Assembly (NCBI GenBank): GCA_035652815.1
Contig: DASRDB010000016.1
Location: forward strand, 1 to 61,366
Direction of reading: 5' to 3'
Length of the DNA stretch: 61,366 nt
Source: DASRDB01 sp035652815
Lineage (GTDB): Bacteria; Chloroflexota; Ktedonobacteria; Ktedonobacterales; Ktedonobacteraceae
Shown: positions 35,082-42,780 of the stretch, piece by piece
Layout: each line of letters starts with the position of its first letter
How positions within the stretch are numbered: the stretch's first letter is position 1
The notes under the pieces: generated by a model
Databases searched by the model: none
Told to the model about the DNA's origin: nothing
Seen by the model: only the letters and a program-made list of their open reading frames with translations
Program-made: the position numbers and the translations under genes

Positions 35082-35863
35082 AGTATTTTGAGTCTGACGG
35101 AATACGCCTTGCATATCGAGTTGATGGGCCGGAAGATGCCCCGGCGCTTGTCATGCTCAATTCGCTTGGCACTGATATGCGGATGTGGAACCCTCAAGTT
35201 CCCTGGCTCGGTCACGAACTGCGCCTTGTTCGGTACGATTGTCGCGGACACGGCGCTTCAGATGCGCCTGAAGGGCCGTACACCATTGAGCAGCTTGGAC
35301 GCGATCTTCTATCACTTCTCGACACCTTGCAGATCCAGCGGGCGCATATTTGCGGTCTCTCGCTTGGCGGAATGATTGCCCAATGGTTTGCCGCGAACTA
35401 TCCTGAGCGAGTTGACCGCGTGGTCTTTGCCAATACTGGAGCGCGAATCGGGACAGTAGAAAGCTGGAACATACGCATTAATGCGGTCAAAGCAGACGGC
35501 ATGCCAGCGATTCGAGATATGGTACTCGCTCGTTTTCTCGGCGCAGGTTTTCGTAAACAACATCCCGAGGTTGTGCAATGGGTAGGCGAGATGCTGGAAT
35601 CGATTAATCCTGCGGGATATATAGGAGCCTGCGCCGCTGTGCGAGATGCTGACCTGCATGACCTCTTACCACAAATACATGCTCCATCACTTGTTATTGG
35701 CGGTGAGTTGGACGAGTCTACACCGCCTTCGCTGGTGCGTGAACTTCATGCAGCTCTCAATGGCAGCGAACTGATCATCTTTGATGAGGTAGCGCATCTA
35801 TCGAACATTGAGCAGCCAGAGGCATTTACCAAAGCTGTTCTGACCTTTCTTGCCCGCACCTGA
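35078..35863 (+). CDS. pcaD: 3-oxoadipate enol-lactonase
   Basis: The 261-residue alpha/beta hydrolase has the nucleophile elbow GLSLGG with Ser95, a late Asp in GGELDESTPP (about 213) and the catalytic His in DEVAHLSNIEQP (about 240). The N-terminal LNSLGTDMRMW oxyanion region and YDCRGHGASD are highly typical of PcaD. It hydrolyses beta-ketoadipate enol-lactone to beta-ketoadipate, between PcaC and the CoA transferase. It overlaps pcaB by four bases and is separate from pcaC, unlike the PcaL fusion of many actinobacteria. Confidence 0.95.
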   Translation: MKYFESDGIRLAYRVDGPEDAPALVMLNSLGTDMRMWNPQVPWLGHELRLVRYDCRGHGASDAPEGPYTIEQLGRDLLSLLDTLQIQRAHICGLSLGGMIAQWFAANYPERVDRVVFANTGARIGTVESWNIRINAVKADGMPAIRDMVLARFLGAGFRKQHPEVVQWVGEMLESINPAGYIGACAAVRDADLHDLLPQIHAPSLVIGGELDESTPPSLVRELHAALNGSELIIFDEVAHLSNIEQPEAFTKAVLTFLART

Positions 35864-35932
35864 TATACTTCTTTACTCATTCCTGACAGCTTTTACATCA
35901 CTGAGATATGAACGATTTGGAAGGAGCATCAA

Positions 35933-37117
35933 ATGAACATGCGCACGCAGGTTGGTATTATCGGGGCAGGCCCGGCAGGTTTAATGCTGTCACTGTTACT
36001 GGCGAGGGACGGCATTGACTCCGTTGTACTGGAAAGCCGGAGCAGAGAAGATGTCGAATCGACCATTCGCGCAGGCGTTCTTGAGCAGGGAACGGTCGAT
36101 CTGATGAATGAACTGGGCCTCGGCGAGCGTATGAATCGTGTTGGCTTTGTTCATCACGGCATCGAACTGCGCTTTGATGGAGAGGGCCATCGCATAAACC
36201 TCTATGAACTGACCGGTGGTTGCGCCATCATGATTTACCCGCAGCATGAAGTATTGAAGGATTGCATCGCGGCTCGCCTCGCGCAGGGTGGCACCATTCT
36301 GTTTGGTGTCAAGGATGTCCAGTTGTTTGATATCACATCCTCTCAGCCGTTTATTCGCTTTACGCATGAGCAGGAGCAGGTAGAACTGCAATGCGATTTC
36401 ATTGCGGGATGTGATGGTTCGCATGGCATCTCTTCACGGGCTATTCCAGAATCAGCTTTGCGCGTATATGCTCGCTCCTATCCCTTCGGCTGGCTGGGCA
36501 TCTTGATGGAGGCTCCCCCATCGACGCATGAATTGATCTATGCCTATCATCAACGCGGATTTGCCCTCGTCAGCACGCGCTCGCCTGAACTCCAACGCAT
36601 GTATATTCAATGCGACCCAAATGACGATATTAACAACTGGTCGGACGAGATGATCCTGGATGAGCTGCGGGCGCGACTCGAGACAAAGAACAACTGGCAA
36701 TTGTTTACCGGACCGGTCATCCAGAAAAGCATTCTCGCCATGCGCAGCAGTGTTATCGAGCCAATGCAGTACGGCAGATTGTTTTTAGCCGGTGATGCTG
36801 CGCATATTGTGCCCCCGACCGGCGCAAAGGGGCTGAATCTGGCAGTTTCTGATGTTCGTCATCTCGCCCGCGCTCTTTCGGTATTTTATAAAGAGAACCG
36901 GGCGGACCAGCTAGAGGCGTATACCTCGAACTGCCTGCGTCGTGTCTGGCGAGCGGAACATTTTTCCTGGTGGATGACCTCCATGCTGCACCGCTTCCCC
37001 GAAGACGACCTGTTTCAAGAGCAGCTTCAAAGGGCGCAGCTCGCCTATACCGTTCGATCACGGGCCGCTTCAACCAGCCTTGCGGAAAATTACGCGGGTA
37101 TGCCTTTTGATTGGTAG
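35933..37117 (+). CDS. pobA: 4-hydroxybenzoate 3-monooxygenase
   Basis: The 394-residue protein matches PobA in length and motifs: FAD-binding GIIGAGPAGLMLS at residues 8-20, STIRAGVLEQGTVDLM (about 42-57), CDFIAGCDGSHG (about 153-164), and GDAAHIVPPTGAKGLNLA near residue 286. It hydroxylates 4-hydroxybenzoate to protocatechuate with NAD(P)H and oxygen, feeding the pca enzymes directly upstream. AAGGAGC precedes the ATG. The gap after pcaD is 69 bases, larger than elsewhere in the operon, so a separate promoter is possible, but none is obvious. Confidence 0.96.
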   Translation: MNMRTQVGIIGAGPAGLMLSLLLARDGIDSVVLESRSREDVESTIRAGVLEQGTVDLMNELGLGERMNRVGFVHHGIELRFDGEGHRINLYELTGGCAIMIYPQHEVLKDCIAARLAQGGTILFGVKDVQLFDITSSQPFIRFTHEQEQVELQCDFIAGCDGSHGISSRAIPESALRVYARSYPFGWLGILMEAPPSTHELIYAYHQRGFALVSTRSPELQRMYIQCDPNDDINNWSDEMILDELRARLETKNNWQLFTGPVIQKSILAMRSSVIEPMQYGRLFLAGDAAHIVPPTGAKGLNLAVSDVRHLARALSVFYKENRADQLEAYTSNCLRRVWRAEHFSWWMTSMLHRFPEDDLFQEQLQRAQLAYTVRSRAASTSLAENYAGMPFDW

Positions 37118-37211
37118 ATGAAGCAATTTGATTCGCTTCCTGATCCGTGCTATATTCTAATGGAAGCGTACTCGCCAGGATTATTTATCAAGCGCTAAAG
37201 GGCCCACTGCT

Positions 37212-38540
37212 ATGAGCAGACTTTGTATGACAGTACGTCACAACTTGCAGTGGAGACAGATTTTTCCCCTCCTGATACTCCTTTGTACCATCGTTTCGGC
37301 ATGTAGTGTCACACCATTTGCAACGATCAGCAGCACATCTGGACCAATCACTCTACAGCTTTTTTATCACTCGGGTCAGGCATCCGAACGGGACGCGCTT
37401 AATGCCACGCTCCAGGCTTTCAATGACAGCCACCCGGATATACAGGTCGAGGCAGTCCAGTTGCCCGAAGGAAACTACCTCGACCAGATAGACATTGCGG
37501 CTATGTCGCATAGTCTTCCCTGCCTGCTCGACTTTGATGGGCCAACCTTGTATCGTTTTGCCTGGTCTGGCTACCTTATTCCGCTCGACAGGTATGTCTC
37601 CTCCCAGATGCTGGATGATTTTTTGCCCTCCATTCTCCAACAGGGTACCTACAACCATCACCTGTACAGCTTAGGGCAGTATGATTCGGGCCTCGGCTTT
37701 TATGCGAACAAGCGATATTTACGCGAAGCTGGTGTGCGTATTCCCACCATCGACTTCCCCTGGACTTTGAGTGAACTCAACAGTATACTGGCGAGGCTGA
37801 AACACATACCAGGTGTGCAGTATCCCCTGGATTTAAATTTGAACGGCGGGAACGAATGGCTTACCTATGGCTTCTCTCCCTTTGTCGAGTCCTTCGGCGG
37901 CGATCTGATTAATCGGAAGACCTACTTATCGGCTCAAGGAGTGCTCAACGGCCCCGATGCAGTTGCGGCGATGACATGGTTTCAAAACCTTTTCAAGCTA
38001 GGCTACAGCAATCCCTGGCCCGCCAGCGATACTGGTTTTACCTTTGGTCAGTCTGCCCTGGCCTGGGGTGGTCACTGGCTCTACGAGGGCTATCGTCAGG
38101 CGCTGGGCGACAACTTGCTTGTGCTACCTGCCCCTGATCTGGGTAAGGGAGCGAAGACCGGTATGGGTTCGTGGAGCTGGGGTATCACTTCCTCCTGCAA
38201 GTACCCTGATGCTGCCTGGCAGGTACTCAATTTCATCCTGTCGCCTTCCGAGATCGCGCGCATGACGGATGCTGATGGCGCGGTGCCTGCGCGTAAATCA
38301 GTCATTGCTCAGTCTTACCTGTATTCGCCAGGCGGTCCGCTTGATGTCTTCGCGATACAACTCCTCAACGGCATAGCCGAGCCGCGCCCGATTACTCCCG
38401 CCTATCCCACTATCACCTCAGCATTTGCGGTTGCAGCCACCAATATCATCGACGGTTTCAATGTGAAGAAAGAGTTGGACAAAGCGGTTCAAAAGATAGA
38501 CCAGGACATCCAGGATAACGATGGGTATCCAACTGGATAG
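37212..38540 (+). CDS. ABC transporter substrate-binding lipoprotein (sugar type)
   Basis: The 442-residue protein starts with a lipoprotein signal: hydrophobic FPLLILLCTIVSAC with the modified Cys at residue 31. The mature part resembles family 1 extracellular solute-binding proteins for oligosaccharides: LQAFNDSHPDIQVEAVQLPEGNY, YANKRYLREAGV, and a late TSAFAVAATNIIDG. It would bind a sugar outside and deliver it to the two permeases that follow. AAAGGGC precedes the ATG. It heads the operon 37212-40513, 94 bases after pobA. Confidence 0.9.
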   Translation: MSRLCMTVRHNLQWRQIFPLLILLCTIVSACSVTPFATISSTSGPITLQLFYHSGQASERDALNATLQAFNDSHPDIQVEAVQLPEGNYLDQIDIAAMSHSLPCLLDFDGPTLYRFAWSGYLIPLDRYVSSQMLDDFLPSILQQGTYNHHLYSLGQYDSGLGFYANKRYLREAGVRIPTIDFPWTLSELNSILARLKHIPGVQYPLDLNLNGGNEWLTYGFSPFVESFGGDLINRKTYLSAQGVLNGPDAVAAMTWFQNLFKLGYSNPWPASDTGFTFGQSALAWGGHWLYEGYRQALGDNLLVLPAPDLGKGAKTGMGSWSWGITSSCKYPDAAWQVLNFILSPSEIARMTDADGAVPARKSVIAQSYLYSPGGPLDVFAIQLLNGIAEPRPITPAYPTITSAFAVAATNIIDGFNVKKELDKAVQKIDQDIQDNDGYPTG

Positions 38541-38626
38541 TAAGGGAACTATCTGGGCTTATCATTATTTCGTGAGCGGGATAATCTTTCTTGCTCCAGG
38601 CTCACACTAAAGATATGAGGAATGCC

Positions 38627-39574
38627 ATGCATCTACCATTTCGCGCCACAACGAGTACCATTACTTCAACGAAAATACTGCGCTGGAAACGTAAGGAAAC
38701 CTACCTTTCCTGGGCCTTTGTCTTACCTGCTCTGACCCTGCTGTCGATCTTCTTGATTATTCCTTTCTTGCTGGCAATCTACTTCTCGCTCACCAATCAG
38801 CGCCTGACGCCATATCCGCTACCTACATTTTTCGTTGGCCTGCGTAACTATACAAGGATGCTGACAGATGATACCCTACGTCAGGCCCTTTTCAACAACT
38901 CGCTCTTTGGCATTGTTGTTGTGCCCGTTGAGACCGGCCTCGCTCTTTTTCTTGCGCTTCTGTTGAACCAGAAGCTGCGCGGTATGGCCGTCTTCCGCAC
39001 CATTTATTTTAGCCCGGTAGTCACTCCCCTGGCGGTTATTTCCGTGGTCTGGGCATTTCTCTACAATCCGGGCCAGGGACTGGTTAATGCCTTTCTTAAA
39101 ACCATCAGCTTCGGTCATCTAGGACCCTATCCCTGGCTTGATGACGCTCACCTGGCTCTGCCTGCTATCATGTTATTATCGATCTGGCAGGGTGTTGGTC
39201 TCTATATGATTATTTACCTGGCAGGACTGCAAAACATTCCGCAGTCGCTCTATGAAGCAGCTCGAGTCGATGGGGCCGGTCGCTGGCATCAACTGCGATA
39301 CATCACCCTGCCCCAACTACGTAACACCACATTTTTTGTGATGATTGCCACGACTGTCCAGGCCTTTAAACTCTATACACAGGTGGAAGTCATGACACAG
39401 GGAGGACCCGGTAACTCTACCGTGACGGTCGTATGGTATATGGTGAATCAGAGCATTCACCAGCTACATGTGGGCTATGCTTCAGCAATCGCGGTCGTTT
39501 TCTTTTTAATTGTCCTGATACGCATCATACCCATACTTCGCTACGTCGTCGCGGCTGAAAAAAGAGAGGTGTAA
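38627..39574 (+). CDS. ABC sugar transporter permease (MalF-like)
   Basis: I start at the ATG at 38627, with GAGGA five bases upstream; ATGs and a TTG further upstream are alternatives. The 315-residue protein has six membrane helices, beginning with YLSWAFVLPALTLLSIFLII, and the cytoplasmic EAA loop EAARVDGAGRWHQLRYITLP (about residues 213-232) that docks the ATPase. It pairs with the next gene. No ATPase gene is present in the operon, so a shared MsiK/MalK-type ATPase encoded elsewhere is likely, by analogy with Gram-positive sugar importers. Confidence 0.92.
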   Translation: MHLPFRATTSTITSTKILRWKRKETYLSWAFVLPALTLLSIFLIIPFLLAIYFSLTNQRLTPYPLPTFFVGLRNYTRMLTDDTLRQALFNNSLFGIVVVPVETGLALFLALLLNQKLRGMAVFRTIYFSPVVTPLAVISVVWAFLYNPGQGLVNAFLKTISFGHLGPYPWLDDAHLALPAIMLLSIWQGVGLYMIIYLAGLQNIPQSLYEAARVDGAGRWHQLRYITLPQLRNTTFFVMIATTVQAFKLYTQVEVMTQGGPGNSTVTVVWYMVNQSIHQLHVGYASAIAVVFFLIVLIRIIPILRYVVAAEKREV

Positions 39575-39577
39575 TGT

Positions 39578-40513
39578 ATGGAACTGACGACCGAGAAAGT
39601 AAGAACATCGACTCGAACACGTGAAAAAGTTGTATCTCTACCTGGATGGCCTTTCAGCCGCAAGCATGTTGGCCTCGCACTCAACTATCTGTTGATGAGC
39701 GTGCTGGCAATCTTTTTCCTGTTTCCCATCGTCTTTATGTTCGTCTCTTCGCTCAAGGCCGATGAGGATCAACTGTTGCAGGATGTAACTTCCCTGCGCG
39801 CTTTTATTCCCTACGGCAACATCTCGCTACAGAACTACAGTGATGTTTTCCAGCGCTTCCCTTTCAGCCTCTACCTGTTCAATTCCCTGTTCATTGTCAC
39901 CTCTATTGTTGTACTGGGTCTTTTTGTCAATAGTCTGATTGCTTATGCGCTGGCTCGTATGTCTTTTCCCGGGCGCAAACTCGTTCTTATTTTGATCGTT
40001 GCGCTGGTGGTTATCCCATTTGAGTCGGTAGCAGTACCGCTCCTGCTGCTGGTCAACCAACTGCCCTGGTTCGATGGGGCGACAACCTGGATCAATAGCT
40101 ACCAGGTACAAATTTTTCCTTTTATAGCAGATGCTTTCTCTATTTTCCTCTTCTACCAGTTCTTCATCGATATTCCGAAGGAGATCGAGGAGGCAGCTAT
40201 CGTTGACGGGGCCAGTCGTTTACGCATCTACTGGCAAATGATCGTTCCGCTTTCGCGCTCAGTCTTTATCACGGTTGCCATCTGGCAATTTCTCGTCCAT
40301 ATCGGCGATTTCCTATGGCCTCTCATCGTAACACGCGGCGATACGTACCGACCTCTGATGGTCGGCATGCGTTTCTTCTTTGGCCAGGCCCCGCTCAACT
40401 GGGGTGACATTATGGCTTTCGCCAGCATGATTACTCTCCTCATGCTGGTCATCTACCTGCTTTTCCAGCGTTGGTTCCTGCGCTCGGTTGCCTCTGCCGG
40501 AATTACCGGGTGA
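39578..40513 (+). CDS. ABC sugar transporter permease (MalG-like)
   Basis: The 311-residue protein is the second permease subunit: six helices, the first LLMSVLAIFFLFPIVFMFVS, the typical extracellular NSLFIV and ALARMSFPG segments, and an EAA loop EEAAIVDGASRLRIYWQMIVP (about residues 207-227). It starts three bases after the first permease. The closest families are MalG/AraQ-type. The hairpin at 40523-40548 follows its stop. The transported sugar cannot be told. Confidence 0.92.
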   Translation: MELTTEKVRTSTRTREKVVSLPGWPFSRKHVGLALNYLLMSVLAIFFLFPIVFMFVSSLKADEDQLLQDVTSLRAFIPYGNISLQNYSDVFQRFPFSLYLFNSLFIVTSIVVLGLFVNSLIAYALARMSFPGRKLVLILIVALVVIPFESVAVPLLLLVNQLPWFDGATTWINSYQVQIFPFIADAFSIFLFYQFFIDIPKEIEEAAIVDGASRLRIYWQMIVPLSRSVFITVAIWQFLVHIGDFLWPLIVTRGDTYRPLMVGMRFFFGQAPLNWGDIMAFASMITLLMLVIYLLFQRWFLRSVASAGITG

Positions 40514-40522
40514 AAATGGTCT

Positions 40523-40548
40523 CATCCTGGCTATTGGCAGCCAGGATG
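40523..40548. terminator. hairpin between convergent genes
   Basis: A perfect ten-base-pair stem (CATCCTGGCT with AGCCAGGATG) and six-base loop lies between the permease stop and the convergent dehydrogenase stop. No T run is present, so it is a weaker terminator candidate serving either strand. Confidence 0.5.
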
Positions 40549-40567
40549 CAACCTGCGCTCAAAGTCG

Positions 40568-41545
40568 TTATACACGTTTGAGTGCCTCTGGGTTAGCCAC
40601 CTTCGTTCGATCACCAGCGGTAAAGGCGAGCAGTTGATCGAAGGCAGCCTCGAACAGAACTTCGTAGTTGTCCTTTTCGACGTAGCCCAGGTGCGGTGTG
40701 CAGACCACGTTGTCCATATGCAGTAGTGGATGGTCCGTGACCGGTTCGCTCTCGTACACATCGACCGCTGCATATCCCGGATGTCCGGCGCGCAGGGCCT
40801 CTTCCAGCTCCCCCGGTTTAACCAGTCCTGCTCGGCTGGTATTGACGAACAGGGCGGTCGGCTTCATCTTCGCAAGATCTGCCCCCGAGATAATGCCCCG
40901 CGTCTCCTCGTTTAGCACAAGATGCACACTCAGCACATCGGCGTCTCTAAATAGCACATCCTGGCTGGCTGCCACCTCGATGCCATCGGCCTGAGCGCGG
41001 GCGCGTGAGCCTTCTCGCCCCCATACCAGTACTCTCATTCCAAATGCTCGCCCGTAGGTAGCGACCAGGCTTCCGATGTGTCCATAGCCGAAAATGCCGA
41101 GCGTGCGCCCGTAGAGAGTACGCCCTAGCGTACTCTGCCAGTGACCCGCCTTCATTGAAGCGACCTCCTGGGGAATGAAGCGCATTGCAGCGAGGATCAA
41201 TCCCCAGGTCAGCTCCGCTGTTGCATGGGAACTGCCCCCACCTGAGGGTGTCGCATAGACAACGGCGACACCATGGCGAGTACAGGCCGCCATATCGATG
41301 TGTGGAGCGCGTTTGCCGGTCTGGACAATGAGACGCAGATCCGGTAAACGAGCCAGCAGCGCATCGCTGATAGGGGTGCGCTCGCGAATGAGTACCACTG
41401 CCTCCACCCCCTGTAAGCGGGATGCCAGGACTTCCGGGTCACGCAGATGTTCGCGGATGATAACGACGTCCTGTCCATTGAGCTTCTGAAAGCAGTCGAG
41501 CGTGCGTATAGCGTCTTGATAGTCGTCGGGAATACCTATCTTCAT
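40568..41545 (-). CDS. D-2-hydroxyacid dehydrogenase family protein
   Basis: The 325-residue protein has the NAD-binding motif GYGHIGSLVATYGRAFGM (about residues 154-171). The catalytic set is visible: Arg in NTSRAGLV (about 237), a Glu in the EEALRAGHPGYAAVDVYE segment, and His in CTPHLGYVEKDNYE (about 289). Such enzymes interconvert 2-oxo and D-2-hydroxy acids or reduce glyoxylate and hydroxypyruvate. An early Gly/Ser loop SGGGSSHATAELTWGLIL is typical of the phosphoglycerate-dehydrogenase-like branch. AGGAG lies six bases before the ATG. It stands alone. Confidence 0.92.
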   Translation of the reverse strand: MKIGIPDDYQDAIRTLDCFQKLNGQDVVIIREHLRDPEVLASRLQGVEAVVLIRERTPISDALLARLPDLRLIVQTGKRAPHIDMAACTRHGVAVVYATPSGGGSSHATAELTWGLILAAMRFIPQEVASMKAGHWQSTLGRTLYGRTLGIFGYGHIGSLVATYGRAFGMRVLVWGREGSRARAQADGIEVAASQDVLFRDADVLSVHLVLNEETRGIISGADLAKMKPTALFVNTSRAGLVKPGELEEALRAGHPGYAAVDVYESEPVTDHPLLHMDNVVCTPHLGYVEKDNYEVLFEAAFDQLLAFTAGDRTKVANPEALKRV

Positions 41546-41701
41546 GTATTCTCCTCTGAGATGTGCTGGTTCGGCGAGCCATAAAAAAGAGAATTTTCAG
41601 CTCCATTGTTCTCCTGATGAGTAATAATGATGGCGCAGCACATAACAGGCATTCCATTGCCAAGTTCCGGTGGAATGCTCACTCATTTGGTATAAATCAG
41701 G

Positions 41702-41797
41702 CAGAGGCGTATGGGAGTCGAACCCACCAGGAGCCGCGCTGAGCGACCCCCCAGCCGTTTTGAAGACGGTGAGACCCACCGGGGCCCCTACACCTCC
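41702..41797 (-). tRNA. selC: tRNA-Sec (anticodon UCA)
   Basis: Read on the minus strand from 41797, the sequence folds as a bacterial selenocysteine tRNA. An eight-base-pair acceptor stem (GGAGGTGT with ACGCCTCT, including G-U pairs) ends in discriminator G at 41702, followed by CC. A six-base-pair D stem has a CGGT loop. The anticodon loop is CTTCAAA with UCA (complement at 41761-41763). A long variable arm follows (about 41719-41743), then a five-base-pair T stem around TTCGACT. The 8+5 acceptor/T arrangement and the long D stem exclude tRNA-Ser. CCA is not encoded. It implies that the organism makes selenoproteins. Confidence 0.93.
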
Positions 41798-41834
41798 ATG
41801 TGTGCCTGTATTGTGCCATTCGCCCTTTCCGTTG

Positions 41835-42488
41835 TCAAGCCAGGTCGCGTATTTGTTCGACACTCACCTCTGTCAGGTCTTTTACCATCAGTTCTGCCGC
41901 TCGTAGCCCGGAGAGGTTGCGGTTGCCCGCTACGGCGATGCAGCGCATTCCGGCGGCATGAGCCGCCTGCACTCCGGCTACCGCGTCCTCGATCACGACA
42001 CAGACGCCGGGGCTTTTGTGTAATTCCTCGGCTGCTTTGAGAAAGATGTCTGGCGCTGGCTTGCCTCTCGGCACCGATTCGCCGGAAACCAGCGCCGACA
42101 GATAATCACTCAAGTGTAAGAGTTCGCTGATTAACTCGATATTTTCTTTAGGAGTTGAGGTCGCCAAGGCCTGGGCAAAACCAGCTTCGTGTAATGCACG
42201 CATCAATTCCATCGAGCCTGGAAGGGGAGCGATTGTGTCTCGAACGTATTCGCGAAAGTAGGCTTCTTTCCGGTCTGCTAACGTCTGTATCTGTTGAGGT
42301 GGAAGTGATCCCCAGATAAGAGGAATGATGTCATCGTTGCGCTTGCCAAAGGTGGCCCAGAAATCCGCGTCGGTCAAAGTGATGCCTTCGTCTTTAGCCA
42401 GGCGTTGCCATGCTCGTCGATGCGCATCCGCGCTATCAATGATTACTCCGTCTAAGTCCCAGATGACCGCCTGAATAGTGTTTGCCAT
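41835..42488 (-). CDS. HAD family hydrolase, beta-phosphoglucomutase-like
   Basis: I start at the ATG at 42488 (MANTIQAVIWDLDGVIIDS), where GGGAGC sits about ten bases upstream. The 217-residue protein has catalytic Asp11 and Asp13 in motif I, the cap region, motif II ATSTPKEN, and motif III/IV GKPAPDIFLKAAEELHKSPG then VIEDAVAGVQAAHAAGM. This is the phosphatase/phosphoglucomutase subfamily; its substrate is a phosphosugar or similar small phosphate. It ends 38 bases before the tRNA-Sec 5' end on the same strand, so the tRNA may share its transcript. Confidence 0.9.
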   Translation of the reverse strand: MANTIQAVIWDLDGVIIDSADAHRRAWQRLAKDEGITLTDADFWATFGKRNDDIIPLIWGSLPPQQIQTLADRKEAYFREYVRDTIAPLPGSMELMRALHEAGFAQALATSTPKENIELISELLHLSDYLSALVSGESVPRGKPAPDIFLKAAEELHKSPGVCVVIEDAVAGVQAAHAAGMRCIAVAGNRNLSGLRAAELMVKDLTEVSVEQIRDLA

Positions 42489-42542
42489 GAAGTGAAAGCT
42501 CCCATTTCTTTTTTTTTCCATCATAGCATACCGGTTTTTGTG

Positions 42543-42571
42543 TAGACGCTGCAATACTGGAATGATACACT
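42543..42571 (+). promoter_or_regulatory. possible promoter of the acyl-CoA synthetase gene
   Basis: TAGACG (42543-42548) and TACACT (42566-42571) are separated by 17 bases. Use of it would give a leader of about 200 bases before the ATG at 42781. Both boxes deviate from consensus, so confidence is low. Confidence 0.35.
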
Positions 42572-42676
42572 AGATGTAGTTGTGTGCCGCTTGGACGCAC
42601 ATGAGATAGCCCCAGAAGGACAGAAGGTTGTGGGCAAGGAATCTTCCAGGACGCCTGATTATTGAGCGATTGAAGC

Positions 42677-42694
42677 AGTAGAGGAAGCTCTACT
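42677..42694 (+). promoter_or_regulatory. stable hairpin in the leader of the acyl-CoA synthetase gene
   Basis: A perfect seven-base-pair stem AGTAGAG/CTCTACT with a GAAG tetraloop lies 87 bases before the synthetase ATG. The rest of the 292-base gap 42489-42780 holds a weaker hairpin near 42583-42602. No known riboswitch consensus was recognised. Confidence 0.4.
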
Positions 42695-42780
42695 CGAAGA
42701 CCTGGCTGTTTTAGTGCCTCTGCCTGCAGCCATTGTCCGGTGGTATGTGAGCAAGCACAGCAAAGAAAGGGAAAATTGCA

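Noticed and set aside
42489..42780. T-box or other known riboswitch in the synthetase leader
   Set aside because: No T-box AGGGTGGNACCGCG-type core or other recognised consensus is present; only generic hairpins are seen.
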